A stretch of 64,000 nt of DNA, taken from Collinsella sp. TF06-26 (GTDB lineage: Bacteria > Actinomycetota > Coriobacteriia > Coriobacteriales > Coriobacteriaceae). Shown one piece after another: positions 52,034 to 59,561 of the stretch (position 1 is its first letter; each line of letters begins with the position of its first letter). The stretch is from assembly GCF_002232035.1 (NCBI RefSeq), contig NZ_NKXR01000008.1, forward strand, positions 1 to 64,000. Direction: 5' to 3'. A program made the translations under genes and the position numbers. The notes under the pieces were generated by a model. The model was not told where the DNA came from. It did no database searches and saw nothing but the letters and a program-made list of their open reading frames with translations.

Positions 52034-52263
52034 GTGGGCAAAAAATGCCAAATATGAGTACTGTCACTATTTTAGTAACAGCGAAATTAAGCTTTTGAGG
52101 CCCTAGTTGAATGTCCGAGAGCGATAAAAGCCTGTTATACGCGGCTTTAGCCATGCTAAAACACCCTGATAATGAACGGTTGTGCATTATCAGGGTGTTG
52201 TTTTGTCGCAAAATGATGTGACTAGCTTTGCAACAGTACTCATATTTGGCATTTTTTGCCCAC
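52034..52263. repeat. nested inverted repeat 4 (between convergent genes)
   Basis: Outer arms of 31 bases are perfectly complementary (52034-52064 and 52233-52263). Off-centre inside is a perfect 15-bp stem (52160-52174 with 52185-52199) with T-rich sequence after it, a probable terminator. CTGT-C-ACT / AGT-A-ACAG extends the left outer arm. The element fills the gap between the PfkB and tatD genes and ends 6 bases before the tatD stop. Its 230-base size with terminal repeats suggests a miniature mobile element. Confidence 0.88.
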
Positions 52264-52268
52264 CGGGA

Positions 52269-53051
52269 TCAGCGGAAGTCAAATATGGAGCGCGAATTTC
52301 CTAAAACGGTCGATTCGACGCTCTCCTCGGCGCAGTTTTTAAGTTCGGCGATGTGCAGGGAGGCGCTTTTTAGCGATGTGATGAGCTGTCGCGCGCTTGC
52401 ATCTGCTTGCGGTTCGGCTGGAGCGTCGGTTTCGAGCAGCAGACGGTCGAGTGGAATCTGTCGGGCGTATTCACGACCGCGCTTGGTAGCGAGCATCCGC
52501 TCGTTCACGGAAAAATAGCAGCCTGCGTTTCGCGTACGGACGAACTCGTTCGAGGTGCCGCTAAACCAGTGAAAGATGATGGCGGGGGAGTTGGGGCTTG
52601 GGGTGAGTAATCCATATGACTCAAGGGCGTCCAGTACGGTTCCTGCTGAACGAACAGCGTGAATTGATATCACGCGCCCGGCGAGAGGGTGCTGCACGAG
52701 TGCATCGCAGAGACGGTCAAGTGCCTGTATTTGAAGCGGTTCGCTTCCGGCAAAGCGCGCAGAAAAGTCGAGTCCTACCTCGCCGATATAGCGCTCTTGG
52801 TCAGCAACTTCGCAAAGCAGATTGACTTCGGCAGGACCGCAGCGGCCGTCGGCGAGCCACCAGGGATGGAGGCCGGCGCCCGCGATAATGTTTGGGTATC
52901 GGCTGGCCCGCTTTTTTGCTGCCGCGAAGTCGCGTGGGTCGACCCCGCAGTCAAAGAGCCCCAGACCCAACGCCGCCGACTCACTGGCTGCAGCATCGGG
53001 GCTGAGCATCAAATCAAGATGACAATGCGTGTCAAAGAATCGCGGTTCCAT
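52269..53051 (-). CDS. TatD-family metal-dependent hydrolase
   Basis: A 260-residue TatD-like nuclease or hydrolase. The metal-binding motif is FFDTHCHLD (His9, His11), followed by GLHPWW, IGEVGLDFS (Glu ligand), and the C-terminal LLLETDAP (Asp ligand). It is somewhat divergent: the usual HxR after the second His is less clear. The tcdA gene lies 14 bases upstream on the same strand, so the two are co-transcribed. Confidence 0.88.
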   Translation of the reverse strand: MEPRFFDTHCHLDLMLSPDAAASESAALGLGLFDCGVDPRDFAAAKKRASRYPNIIAGAGLHPWWLADGRCGPAEVNLLCEVADQERYIGEVGLDFSARFAGSEPLQIQALDRLCDALVQHPLAGRVISIHAVRSAGTVLDALESYGLLTPSPNSPAIIFHWFSGTSNEFVRTRNAGCYFSVNERMLATKRGREYARQIPLDRLLLETDAPAEPQADASARQLITSLKSASLHIAELKNCAEESVESTVLGNSRSIFDFR

Positions 53052-53065
53052 CGCAGGGCATCCTG

Positions 53066-53863
53066 CTAGTCCAAGCGCTGGCCATCGGCGCGCACGCGCT
53101 CGCACCCGCGCCCGCTGATCTGGCGGATAACCTCGCCGGCAATCATCTGACCCATGATGGGCGGCATAAAACTGGCAGTTCCCAGCTCGGTGCGCTCGTG
53201 GATGTTGGAAGGGTCGCGGGGTTGGGTTTTAACCGATTCCTCGCAGCTAAACAGCACGTGCAGGCTCTTGATTCCGCGCTTCTTACATTCTTTGCGCATA
53301 ATGCGGCTCATGGGGTCACGTACCGTATCGAAGATGTCGGCAAAGCGGAGGCACTCGGGATGGAGCTTGTTGGCCCCGCCCATGGAACTGACCAAACGGA
53401 TGTCGTGGTCCTGAGCATATTTGGCAATGGTGAGCTTGGCCGAGATGGTGTCGATGGCGTCGACGACGTAGTCGAGCTTGCCACCCGTCTGCTCCAAAAC
53501 GCTCGCGAAGAAATCATCGATGTTGTCGCTCAGCAGGTATTCGGTGCGCTTGATAACGGTGGCAGCGGGATTGATGTCGTTGATCATGGCTTCCATCACG
53601 TCCACCTTGCGCTTGCCGATGGTGCTATGAAAGGCGATGGCCTGTCGATTGATATTGCTGGGCGCGACGATATCCTTGTCCAGAATCACAAAATGACCGA
53701 TGCCGCCGCGGGCAAGTGCCTCGCAGCAGTTGGAGCCCACGCCTCCACAGCCGAGTATCAGCACCGTGGCGTTGGCGAGCTTGTCGAGTGCCTCGCGGCC
53801 CATGATGATCTCGAGCTTGGTATCGCGTGTCTCGTTGGGAGTTGCGGCTGCGGTTTCGGTCAT
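53066..53863 (-). CDS. tcdA: tRNA threonylcarbamoyladenosine dehydratase
   Basis: An E1/ThiF-like ATP-dependent enzyme that cyclises t6A37 of tRNAs to ct6A. The 265-residue protein has the nucleotide loop ILGCGGVGSNCCEAL, LDKDIVAPSNINRQ, and VVDAIDTISAKL. The later GTASFMPPIMGQMIAGEVIR is typical of TcdA/CsdL. The ATG at 53863 is chosen because GGAGG lies six bases upstream; the ATG at 53869 abuts that site. Confidence 0.92.
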   Translation of the reverse strand: MTETAAATPNETRDTKLEIIMGREALDKLANATVLILGCGGVGSNCCEALARGGIGHFVILDKDIVAPSNINRQAIAFHSTIGKRKVDVMEAMINDINPAATVIKRTEYLLSDNIDDFFASVLEQTGGKLDYVVDAIDTISAKLTIAKYAQDHDIRLVSSMGGANKLHPECLRFADIFDTVRDPMSRIMRKECKKRGIKSLHVLFSCEESVKTQPRDPSNIHERTELGTASFMPPIMGQMIAGEVIRQISGRGCERVRADGQRLD

Positions 53864-53978
53864 AGACATCCTCCGATGGGGAAGCGAATCGTGTTTTAGC
53901 TATCGCCATTATAGGTAATCGCCCATAGGTTGCGATGGCGCTTACTTTGATGTGGTTTGAAGCATTTCGATTAGATAG

Positions 53979-54008
53979 TTAGACAAACATCTAAATATCG
54001 AGTATAGT
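53979..54008 (+). promoter_or_regulatory. operator and promoter of the ArsR-SdpI operon
   Basis: TTAGA-CAAACA-TCTAA (53979-53994) is a dyad that overlaps the -35 region TTAGAC. TATAGT (54003-54008) follows with an 18-base spacer. A longer reading pairs TTAGAT at 53971 with ATCTAA at 53989. This fits autorepression by the ArsR-type protein. Confidence 0.65.
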
Positions 54009-54042
54009 GTGCGCGTTATGAGAGATGGTGAGAGGAGGTCTT

Positions 54043-54321
54043 ATGCCGGGAGAGGGTTTTAAAGCGCTGGCCGATCCTACACGACGGCGCATTTTAGAAC
54101 TGCTGCGCGAGGGCAATTGCACGGCCGGGGAGCTTGCCGAGCATTTTGACATCAGCAAGCCATCATTGAGCCATCACTTGGCGACGCTCAAAAACGCCGG
54201 GTTGGTGACTGACGAACGTCATGGCCAAAACATCGTTTACAGCTTAAACACCACCGTCATGCAGGACTTGATCGGTTGGTTTATGGGCTTTACAAACACT
54301 GAAGGTGATAAGGATGAATAA
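54043..54321 (+). CDS. ArsR-family repressor, SdpR-like
   Basis: A 92-residue winged-helix repressor (FKALADPTRRRILELLREGNCTAGELAEHF, SKPSLSHHLATLKNAGLV). It lacks the metal-binding Cys motif of ArsR/SmtB and resembles B. subtilis SdpR. AGGAGG precedes the ATG at 54043 by five bases. It overlaps the next gene, an SdpI-like immunity protein, by 8 bases. Confidence 0.92.
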   Translation: MPGEGFKALADPTRRRILELLREGNCTAGELAEHFDISKPSLSHHLATLKNAGLVTDERHGQNIVYSLNTTVMQDLIGWFMGFTNTEGDKDE

Positions 54322-55018
54322 CGAAAACAAAGGCATTCATTCCACGGGGGTATCGTCGCGCGTGTGGATTGCGCTGGTCGCTCTATGCGTCGCCAATGTC
54401 GCAGCGCATCTGATAGTGATGCCGAGCTTGCCTGCGCAGATTCCCACGCACTGGGGCGCGAACGGCGCCGTCGACGGTTGGGGTCCTAGCTGGATGGCCT
54501 CCGCGCTCGGCGTGCTGCCTCTGGCGCTTCTCGCAATGTTCTGCGTGGTGCCGCGCGTCGATCCCAAAGGTGAGGCATATCGAACCTCGGGTAAGTTCTA
54601 TCAGGGCTTCGTAATCGCCTTCACGCTGCTCATGTGTGCCATAAGCTGGCTGGGGGAGCTAACGGTGTGGGGCATCGTGCCGGTGGTAGGAACGGTCAAT
54701 TTGCTGGTATCAGGCGCTATCGGCTTGCTCTTTATTGGTATGGGCAACTACTTACCGCGCGTAAAGCAGAACTACACGCTCGGTATCAAGACGCCCTGGG
54801 CGCTTGCCGATCCCGAGAACTGGCGCCGTACGCAGCGTTTTGGCGGTGCCTGCTTTATGGTGCTGGGCGTTGGCCTGATTGTGATGGGCGTGGCGGGTAG
54901 CGTGCTTTCGAGTGAAGTCGTCGCCGCGGTGATTGCGGTTCTGGCGTTTGGTTCAGCTGGAGCTGCCTACGTCTATTCGTATCTGCTGTGGCGTAAATCG
55001 CAGCGAGCCGCTCGTTAA
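54314..55018 (+). CDS. SdpI/DUF1648 family membrane protein
   Basis: A 234-residue membrane protein with about six spans. The N-terminal DUF1648 part contains MPSLPAQIPTHWGANGAVDGWGP, and the C-terminal part carries the SdpI signature LPRVKQNYTLGIKTPWALADPENWRRTQRFGG. In B. subtilis SdpI gives immunity to the SdpC toxin and sequesters SdpR at the membrane. No toxin gene lies beside this pair, so it may respond to outside toxins. The ATG at 54314 lies inside the repressor gene. Confidence 0.92.
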   Translation: MNNENKGIHSTGVSSRVWIALVALCVANVAAHLIVMPSLPAQIPTHWGANGAVDGWGPSWMASALGVLPLALLAMFCVVPRVDPKGEAYRTSGKFYQGFVIAFTLLMCAISWLGELTVWGIVPVVGTVNLLVSGAIGLLFIGMGNYLPRVKQNYTLGIKTPWALADPENWRRTQRFGGACFMVLGVGLIVMGVAGSVLSSEVVAAVIAVLAFGSAGAAYVYSYLLWRKSQRAAR

Positions 55019-55084
55019 GGTTGCGGAAAACTAGCGTACGCAGTTCATAGTATGTTCCGGGGGATTTTTCCCAGGTAGTATTAG

Positions 55085-55111
55085 GGGGTGTGGGCAACCA
55101 TGCCCCTTTTT
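55085..55111 (+). terminator. terminator of the ArsR-SdpI operon
   Basis: GGGGTGTGG-GCAA-CCATGCCCC forms a 9-bp stem with two U-G pairs and a GNRA tetraloop, followed by TTTTT. Confidence 0.8.
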
Positions 55112-55202
55112 CGTTTAGTTTCAGAGCTGGTTTCCTCATTTCGTTTCCACTAAAGCGAATCAAGAATAGGGAAACAGAAGGTAGAAAGGATAAAACAGGC
55201 AA

Positions 55203-56882
55203 ATGGCGGAGTTTATCTACCAGATGTATCAGGCTCGTAAGGCCCATGGCGACAAGGTAATCCTTGACGACGTGACCCTGAGCTTCTACCCCGGTGCCAA
55301 GATCGGCGTCGTGGGCCCCAACGGCATGGGTAAGTCGACCCTGCTCAAGATCATGGCCGGTATCGAGGAAGTCTCCAACGGCGATGCCAGGCTTACCCCC
55401 GGCTACACCGTGGGTATCCTGCAGCAGGAGCCGCCGCTCGACGACGACAAGACTGTCATCGAGAACGTGCGCATGGCGTTTGGCGATATGATTGCCAAGG
55501 TCGATCGCTTCAACAAGATCGGCGAGGAGATGTGCGACCCGGATTGCGATATGGACGCCCTCATGGCCGAGATGGGCAAGCTCCAGGACGAGATCGACGC
55601 CGCCGACGGCTGGGATATCGATTCCAAGCTCGGTCAGGCCATGGACGCCCTGCAGCTGCCCGATTCCGACATGCCGGTCAACGTGCTCTCTGGCGGCGAG
55701 CGCCGTCGCGTGGCCCTGTGCAAGCTGCTGCTCGAGGCTCCCGACCTGCTGCTGCTCGACGAGCCCACGAACCACCTGGACGCCGAGTCGATCCTGTGGC
55801 TCGAGCACTTCCTGCACAACTACCAGGGCGCGGTGCTTGCCGTCACACACGATCGCTACTTCCTGGATAACGTTGCCGAGTGGATCTGCGAGGTCGACCG
55901 CGGTCACCTTTATCCCTACAAGGGCAATTACTCCACGTATCTGGAGACCAAGGCCGCGCGTATCGAGGCCCAGGGCAACCGTGACGCCAAGCTCGCCAAG
56001 CGCATGGAGGCCGAGCTCGAGTGGGTACGCAGCTCGCCCAAGGCTCGCCAGGCCAAGAACAAGGCCCGTCTGGCTCGCTACGAGGAGATGGAGGCCGAGG
56101 CCCGCGCAAGCCAGAAGCTCGACTGGACCGACATCCGCATCCCTGTGGGCCCGCGTCTGGGCAACAAGGTGCTCGAGGCCCATCACCTGCACAAGGAGTT
56201 CGATGGCCGCGTGCTCATCGATGACCTTTCGTTCACCCTGCCGCGCAACGGCATTGTGGGCGTCATCGGCCCCAACGGTGTCGGTAAGACCACGCTGTTC
56301 AAGACGATTGTGGGCCTGGAGCCGCTGACTTCGGGCGAGCTCGAGGTGGGCGAGACCGTCAAGATTTCTTACGTCGACCAGAACCGTTCCGGCATCGACC
56401 CCGATAAGAACCTGTGGGAGGTCGTCTCGGATGGCCTGGACCACATGATGGTCGGCGAGACCGAGGTTCCGAGCCGCGCTTATGTGGCGAGCTTTGGCTT
56501 TAAGGGCCAGGACCAGCAGAAGCGCGCTGGCGTACTCTCCGGTGGCGAGCGCAACCGTCTGAACTTGGCGCTTACGCTCAAGCAGGGCGGCAACCTGCTG
56601 CTCCTCGACGAGCCCACGAACGACCTCGACGTCGAGACGCTGTCCTCGCTCGAAGCGGCGCTGCTCGAGTTCCCGGGCTGCTCGGTGGTCATCAGCCACG
56701 ACCGTATGTTCCTGGACCGCGTCGCCACGCACATTCTGGCGTGGGAGGGCACCGACGAGAACCCGGGCAACTGGTATTGGTTTGAGGGCAACTTTGAGGC
56801 CTATCAGGCCAACCGTATCGAGCGCCTGGGCGAGGACGCAGCCCAGCCGCATCGCATTCACCGCACGCTCACGCGCGACTAG
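55203..56882 (+). CDS. ettA: energy-dependent translational throttle protein EttA (ABC-F)
   Basis: A cytosolic ABC-F ATPase that binds the ribosomal E site and gates elongation by energy charge. The 559-residue protein has two ABC domains: Walker A GPNGMGKSTLL and GPNGVGKTTLF, signatures LSGGERRRVALCKL and LSGGERNRLNLAL, and Walker B LLLLDEPTNHLD and LLLLDEPTNDLD. The linker KARQAKNKARLARYEEM is the P-site tRNA-interaction motif of EttA. Its ribosome-binding site is modest. A perfect dyad begins 2 bases after its stop. Confidence 0.96.
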   Translation: MAEFIYQMYQARKAHGDKVILDDVTLSFYPGAKIGVVGPNGMGKSTLLKIMAGIEEVSNGDARLTPGYTVGILQQEPPLDDDKTVIENVRMAFGDMIAKVDRFNKIGEEMCDPDCDMDALMAEMGKLQDEIDAADGWDIDSKLGQAMDALQLPDSDMPVNVLSGGERRRVALCKLLLEAPDLLLLDEPTNHLDAESILWLEHFLHNYQGAVLAVTHDRYFLDNVAEWICEVDRGHLYPYKGNYSTYLETKAARIEAQGNRDAKLAKRMEAELEWVRSSPKARQAKNKARLARYEEMEAEARASQKLDWTDIRIPVGPRLGNKVLEAHHLHKEFDGRVLIDDLSFTLPRNGIVGVIGPNGVGKTTLFKTIVGLEPLTSGELEVGETVKISYVDQNRSGIDPDKNLWEVVSDGLDHMMVGETEVPSRAYVASFGFKGQDQQKRAGVLSGGERNRLNLALTLKQGGNLLLLDEPTNDLDVETLSSLEAALLEFPGCSVVISHDRMFLDRVATHILAWEGTDENPGNWYWFEGNFEAYQANRIERLGEDAAQPHRIHRTLTRD

Positions 56883-56883
56883 T

Positions 56884-56920
56884 TTGATGTGACAAAGGGA
56901 CAGTCCCTTTGTCACATCAA
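56884..56920. repeat. perfect 37-base dyad
   Basis: 18-base arms (56884-56901 and 56903-56920) are perfectly complementary around a single A; the centre reads GGGACAGTCCC. It lies between the ettA stop and a separate terminator, so it is not needed to end transcription. Confidence 0.88.
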
Positions 56921-56932
56921 TTGAGAAAATGA

Positions 56933-56971
56933 AAAACGCGGCGAACGTTTTTGTGACGTTCGCCGCGTTTT
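56933..56971. terminator. bidirectional terminator
   Basis: A perfect 16-bp stem (56933-56948 with 56956-56971) runs AAAACGCGGCG on one side and CGTTTT on the other. It separates ettA from the convergent downstream gene. Confidence 0.93.
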
Positions 56972-56972
56972 G

Positions 56973-58268
56973 TTACTCGGCCGGGGCGTCGACCTTGTCG
57001 ATGGCCCAGGTGGCTCCGAGGCCGCCGGCGGTGTTGCGGCGGATGCGCACGGTGACCTCGCGGCGCTCGCCGGCCTGTGTGTAGCGCAGGGGGAAGCTTG
57101 CGCGGTTTCGCGCGGCCTCGATGGTACCGCGCTCGCGGGCGATCCAGTAGTACTCGCCGACAATGCCGAGGGTATCGGCGCCGTAGGGGAGATAGGTCGA
57201 CAGCTGGTGCAGAAGCGGGCCGGGGCAGAAGACCTCGCTTGCGAAATCGACGGGGAAGTCCTCGGGGATGGCGGGCGTTGCAGGTGCGGGGGCCGGTACT
57301 GCAGCGGGGACCGGAGCCGGTGCGGGAATCTGGTCATAGACAGGTTCGGATGCGGACTCGATGACGGGTGCAGACTCAGGCACCGGTTCCGGCTTAACTG
57401 CGGAATCTGTCGGTTCCACGGAGACGGATGTGTCTTCAGTCTCGGTTTTGGCATCGGCTTGCGGGGCGTCCTCTGCCTCGACAGGCAGCTTGGCTTCGAC
57501 CGGCGTGGATGCCATGGTGGTGATGCCGGCGTTGGCGTTCTCGGGGTCATAGACGACCGTGAGCGAGATGGCGGGCTGCGGCGTCTCGGGCTCCGGCGCC
57601 GACTCGGTAGCGCCTTGATCGGCGGGCTCGTCGGACTGATCGTCCTCGGCCTCGTTGCCAAAGACATCGCTGTTTTGGAACGCAGACGTCTCGGGTTGGT
57701 TAGCGGCTTCTTCGGTTGTCGACTTGGGGGCCTCGTTGAGCTCCACAGCGGCTTCCTGCTCTGACATGACTTCGGGATCGGTCATGGCGGCGATTTCGGT
57801 TTCGGCTTCTGCTGCTACCTCAATAGCGACTTCGATCTCTGTCTCGGGCTCGGGCTCCGGAGCGACTTCGGCCACGGGCTCGGGACGCTTAACGTGCTTG
57901 GGGCGTACAGCCTTGAGGTCTTTCTCGCCGCGCTTTTTCTTTTTGTAGGACTGCTTGGCACCCTTGGCAGCCTTGGGCTTGTCCTCGCCTTTGGCAAGGG
58001 CGGTATCCCAGGCCTCGTTGGCGATGACGGTGGCATACAGGCGACCGCCCTTAAAGACGGTCAGCTTAATGCAGTCGTCAAGCGCCTCGAGCAGCTCGCG
58101 CGTGGATTCGAAGCCCAGGTCATAAGCGGTCATGTCGCCAGCGGCGAGAGCCTCTTCGACCTGCGACATAAACGTTTGCTTGCCGCATCCAATCGCATCG
58201 CGCAGCAGGCGATACAGATAGATGCGGTTGCCCAGCGAAAGCGTGGGCCTAACTATTGTCTTGCTCAT
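56973..58268 (-). CDS. uncharacterised protein with acidic Pro/Glu/Ala linker, possible LOTUS-like N-terminus
   Basis: A 431-residue protein in three parts. Residues 1-85 fold as a compact domain (NRIYLYRLLRDAIGCGKQTF, DLGFESTRELLEALDD, KLTVFKGGRLYATVI) whose pattern recalls the OST-HTH/LOTUS RNA-binding fold. Residues about 90-335 are basic (KKKKRGEK) and then low-complexity Glu/Pro/Ala/Val. Residues about 340-431 form a second globular domain with FPVDFASEVFCPGPLLHQL and REVTVRIRRNTAGGLGATWAIDKVD. No family is recognised with confidence. AGAGGAG precedes the ATG. A TTTACA-type dyad upstream may be an operator. Confidence 0.75.
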   Translation of the reverse strand: MSKTIVRPTLSLGNRIYLYRLLRDAIGCGKQTFMSQVEEALAAGDMTAYDLGFESTRELLEALDDCIKLTVFKGGRLYATVIANEAWDTALAKGEDKPKAAKGAKQSYKKKKRGEKDLKAVRPKHVKRPEPVAEVAPEPEPETEIEVAIEVAAEAETEIAAMTDPEVMSEQEAAVELNEAPKSTTEEAANQPETSAFQNSDVFGNEAEDDQSDEPADQGATESAPEPETPQPAISLTVVYDPENANAGITTMASTPVEAKLPVEAEDAPQADAKTETEDTSVSVEPTDSAVKPEPVPESAPVIESASEPVYDQIPAPAPVPAAVPAPAPATPAIPEDFPVDFASEVFCPGPLLHQLSTYLPYGADTLGIVGEYYWIARERGTIEAARNRASFPLRYTQAGERREVTVRIRRNTAGGLGATWAIDKVDAPAE

Positions 58269-58280
58269 GGCAAATCTCCT

Positions 58281-58296
58281 CTTTACACATGTAAAG
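58281..58296. promoter_or_regulatory. CTTTACACATGTAAAG dyad
   Basis: Two 7-base arms (CTTTACA and TGTAAAG) flank CA. The dyad lies 12 bases upstream of the start of the minus-strand gene that ends at 56973, next to its ribosome-binding site, and is a plausible operator. Confidence 0.5.
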
Positions 58297-58404
58297 CATC
58301 TTACCATCGCATGGCGCTCGCCATGGCGGCGCCCAAGGCAAACGGGCGCGAACCGCTGTCGATTCGCGCCCGTTGTACAGGTTGCCTATCTGGGGATGCA
58401 GCGC

Positions 58405-59358
58405 CTAGTTGCCCGATGTCGTGCCTTGGCTTGAACTGTCAGATGTCGTGCCGGACGCGGTTCCGCTCGAGCTGTTAGTGTTGCTACTGTCTGCTGCACC
58501 CGTTCCCGACGTGGTGTCGCTCGTCTGGCCTCCCGTGTTCGGCTGTGAACCGTCAGTTGTTTGGCTTGAGTTGGTCGTGTCGGACGGCGTGCCACTGTTG
58601 GCCGTAGAGGAATCGGTGCCCTGCGATTGGTTTTGGGTGTTCGAGGACGAATCGGCTGAGGCAGAACTGTCTTGCGTGTCGTCCGTCTGTGCCTGCTGAT
58701 CCTGCGACTGGGTGTTGCCATTTGCATCGCTCTCGGTCGTGCGCGACGACAGGATTGGCTCGGGACGCTCGCCCAGACCCTCACCGGCAGTGGTGATAAG
58801 GATGGCGCCGGCGCAGGCGATGACCGCGACGATGGCGATGGCGATCGAGAAGACGATGACCTTCTTTTGCGTCTGGCTGCGCTCTGCTGCCGCCTTGGCG
58901 CGCAGGCTGTCGGGGGCGACGCGCGCCGTGGTCGCGCGCCCCGCAATTTGGCGCATCTCCTGCGTAGTTGCGGCGCCGCCCAAGTGCTCCTCGGCATTTA
59001 ACTCAACGGGCTCATAAGCACCGGCGGGGTAGTCGTCGGCGGCGTGCGTACCTTTGAGGGCTTCGGCGCTGGCAGAGATAAAGTGGCGGTAGACCTGCGA
59101 GGACACAACGGTGATGACCGAGCTCACGGCGGCACCAATTACTGAACCAGCGATGCCGATCTTGGAAGCAAGCGCGACGCTCGTGGCAGCAGCTGCGGCG
59201 CCGGCGATGATTTGGGGAATGGAAATGTCGTCGAACAGGCCCTTTTTGGGCGCGATGGCCATGGTTTGTCCGATGGAATGGTTCTCGTGCACGCCGTTGT
59301 TGAGCGCGGCCGGTGTCATGACGCGCGTGCGCGGCGCGTCGGTGTACTTGGTTGTCAT
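58405..59358 (-). CDS. membrane protein with Ser/Thr/Asn/Gln-rich extracellular tail
   Basis: A 317-residue protein. Hydrophobic Ala-rich segments lie at about 48-64 and 67-89, and a clear membrane span at 166-190 follows a basic SQTQKK. Residues 205-317 are almost entirely Ser, Thr, Asn, Gln, Gly and Asp, and would lie outside the cell as a disordered stalk. No LPXTG anchor is seen. GGAGGA lies six bases before the ATG. Family unknown; its composition resembles other coriobacterial surface proteins. Confidence 0.8.
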   Translation of the reverse strand: MTTKYTDAPRTRVMTPAALNNGVHENHSIGQTMAIAPKKGLFDDISIPQIIAGAAAAATSVALASKIGIAGSVIGAAVSSVITVVSSQVYRHFISASAEALKGTHAADDYPAGAYEPVELNAEEHLGGAATTQEMRQIAGRATTARVAPDSLRAKAAAERSQTQKKVIVFSIAIAIVAVIACAGAILITTAGEGLGERPEPILSSRTTESDANGNTQSQDQQAQTDDTQDSSASADSSSNTQNQSQGTDSSTANSGTPSDTTNSSQTTDGSQPNTGGQTSDTTSGTGAADSSNTNSSSGTASGTTSDSSSQGTTSGN

Positions 59359-59561
59359 ACGGGGTCCTCCCGGTGTAAATCTGCTTCGTTTCGTTTAGCC
59401 ATCAGGGTACCCACCAGATGTGAATCGTACATGACATTTAACAGATACCATCAACTCATCAATAGCTCACCAAGTTGGTGGGATGCGGTTACACCTGGCG
59501 GTTGAACTACAATAGGGCTTGCTAATTGTTGTGAATGGCGTCTACGCACGGGAGCATTCTT

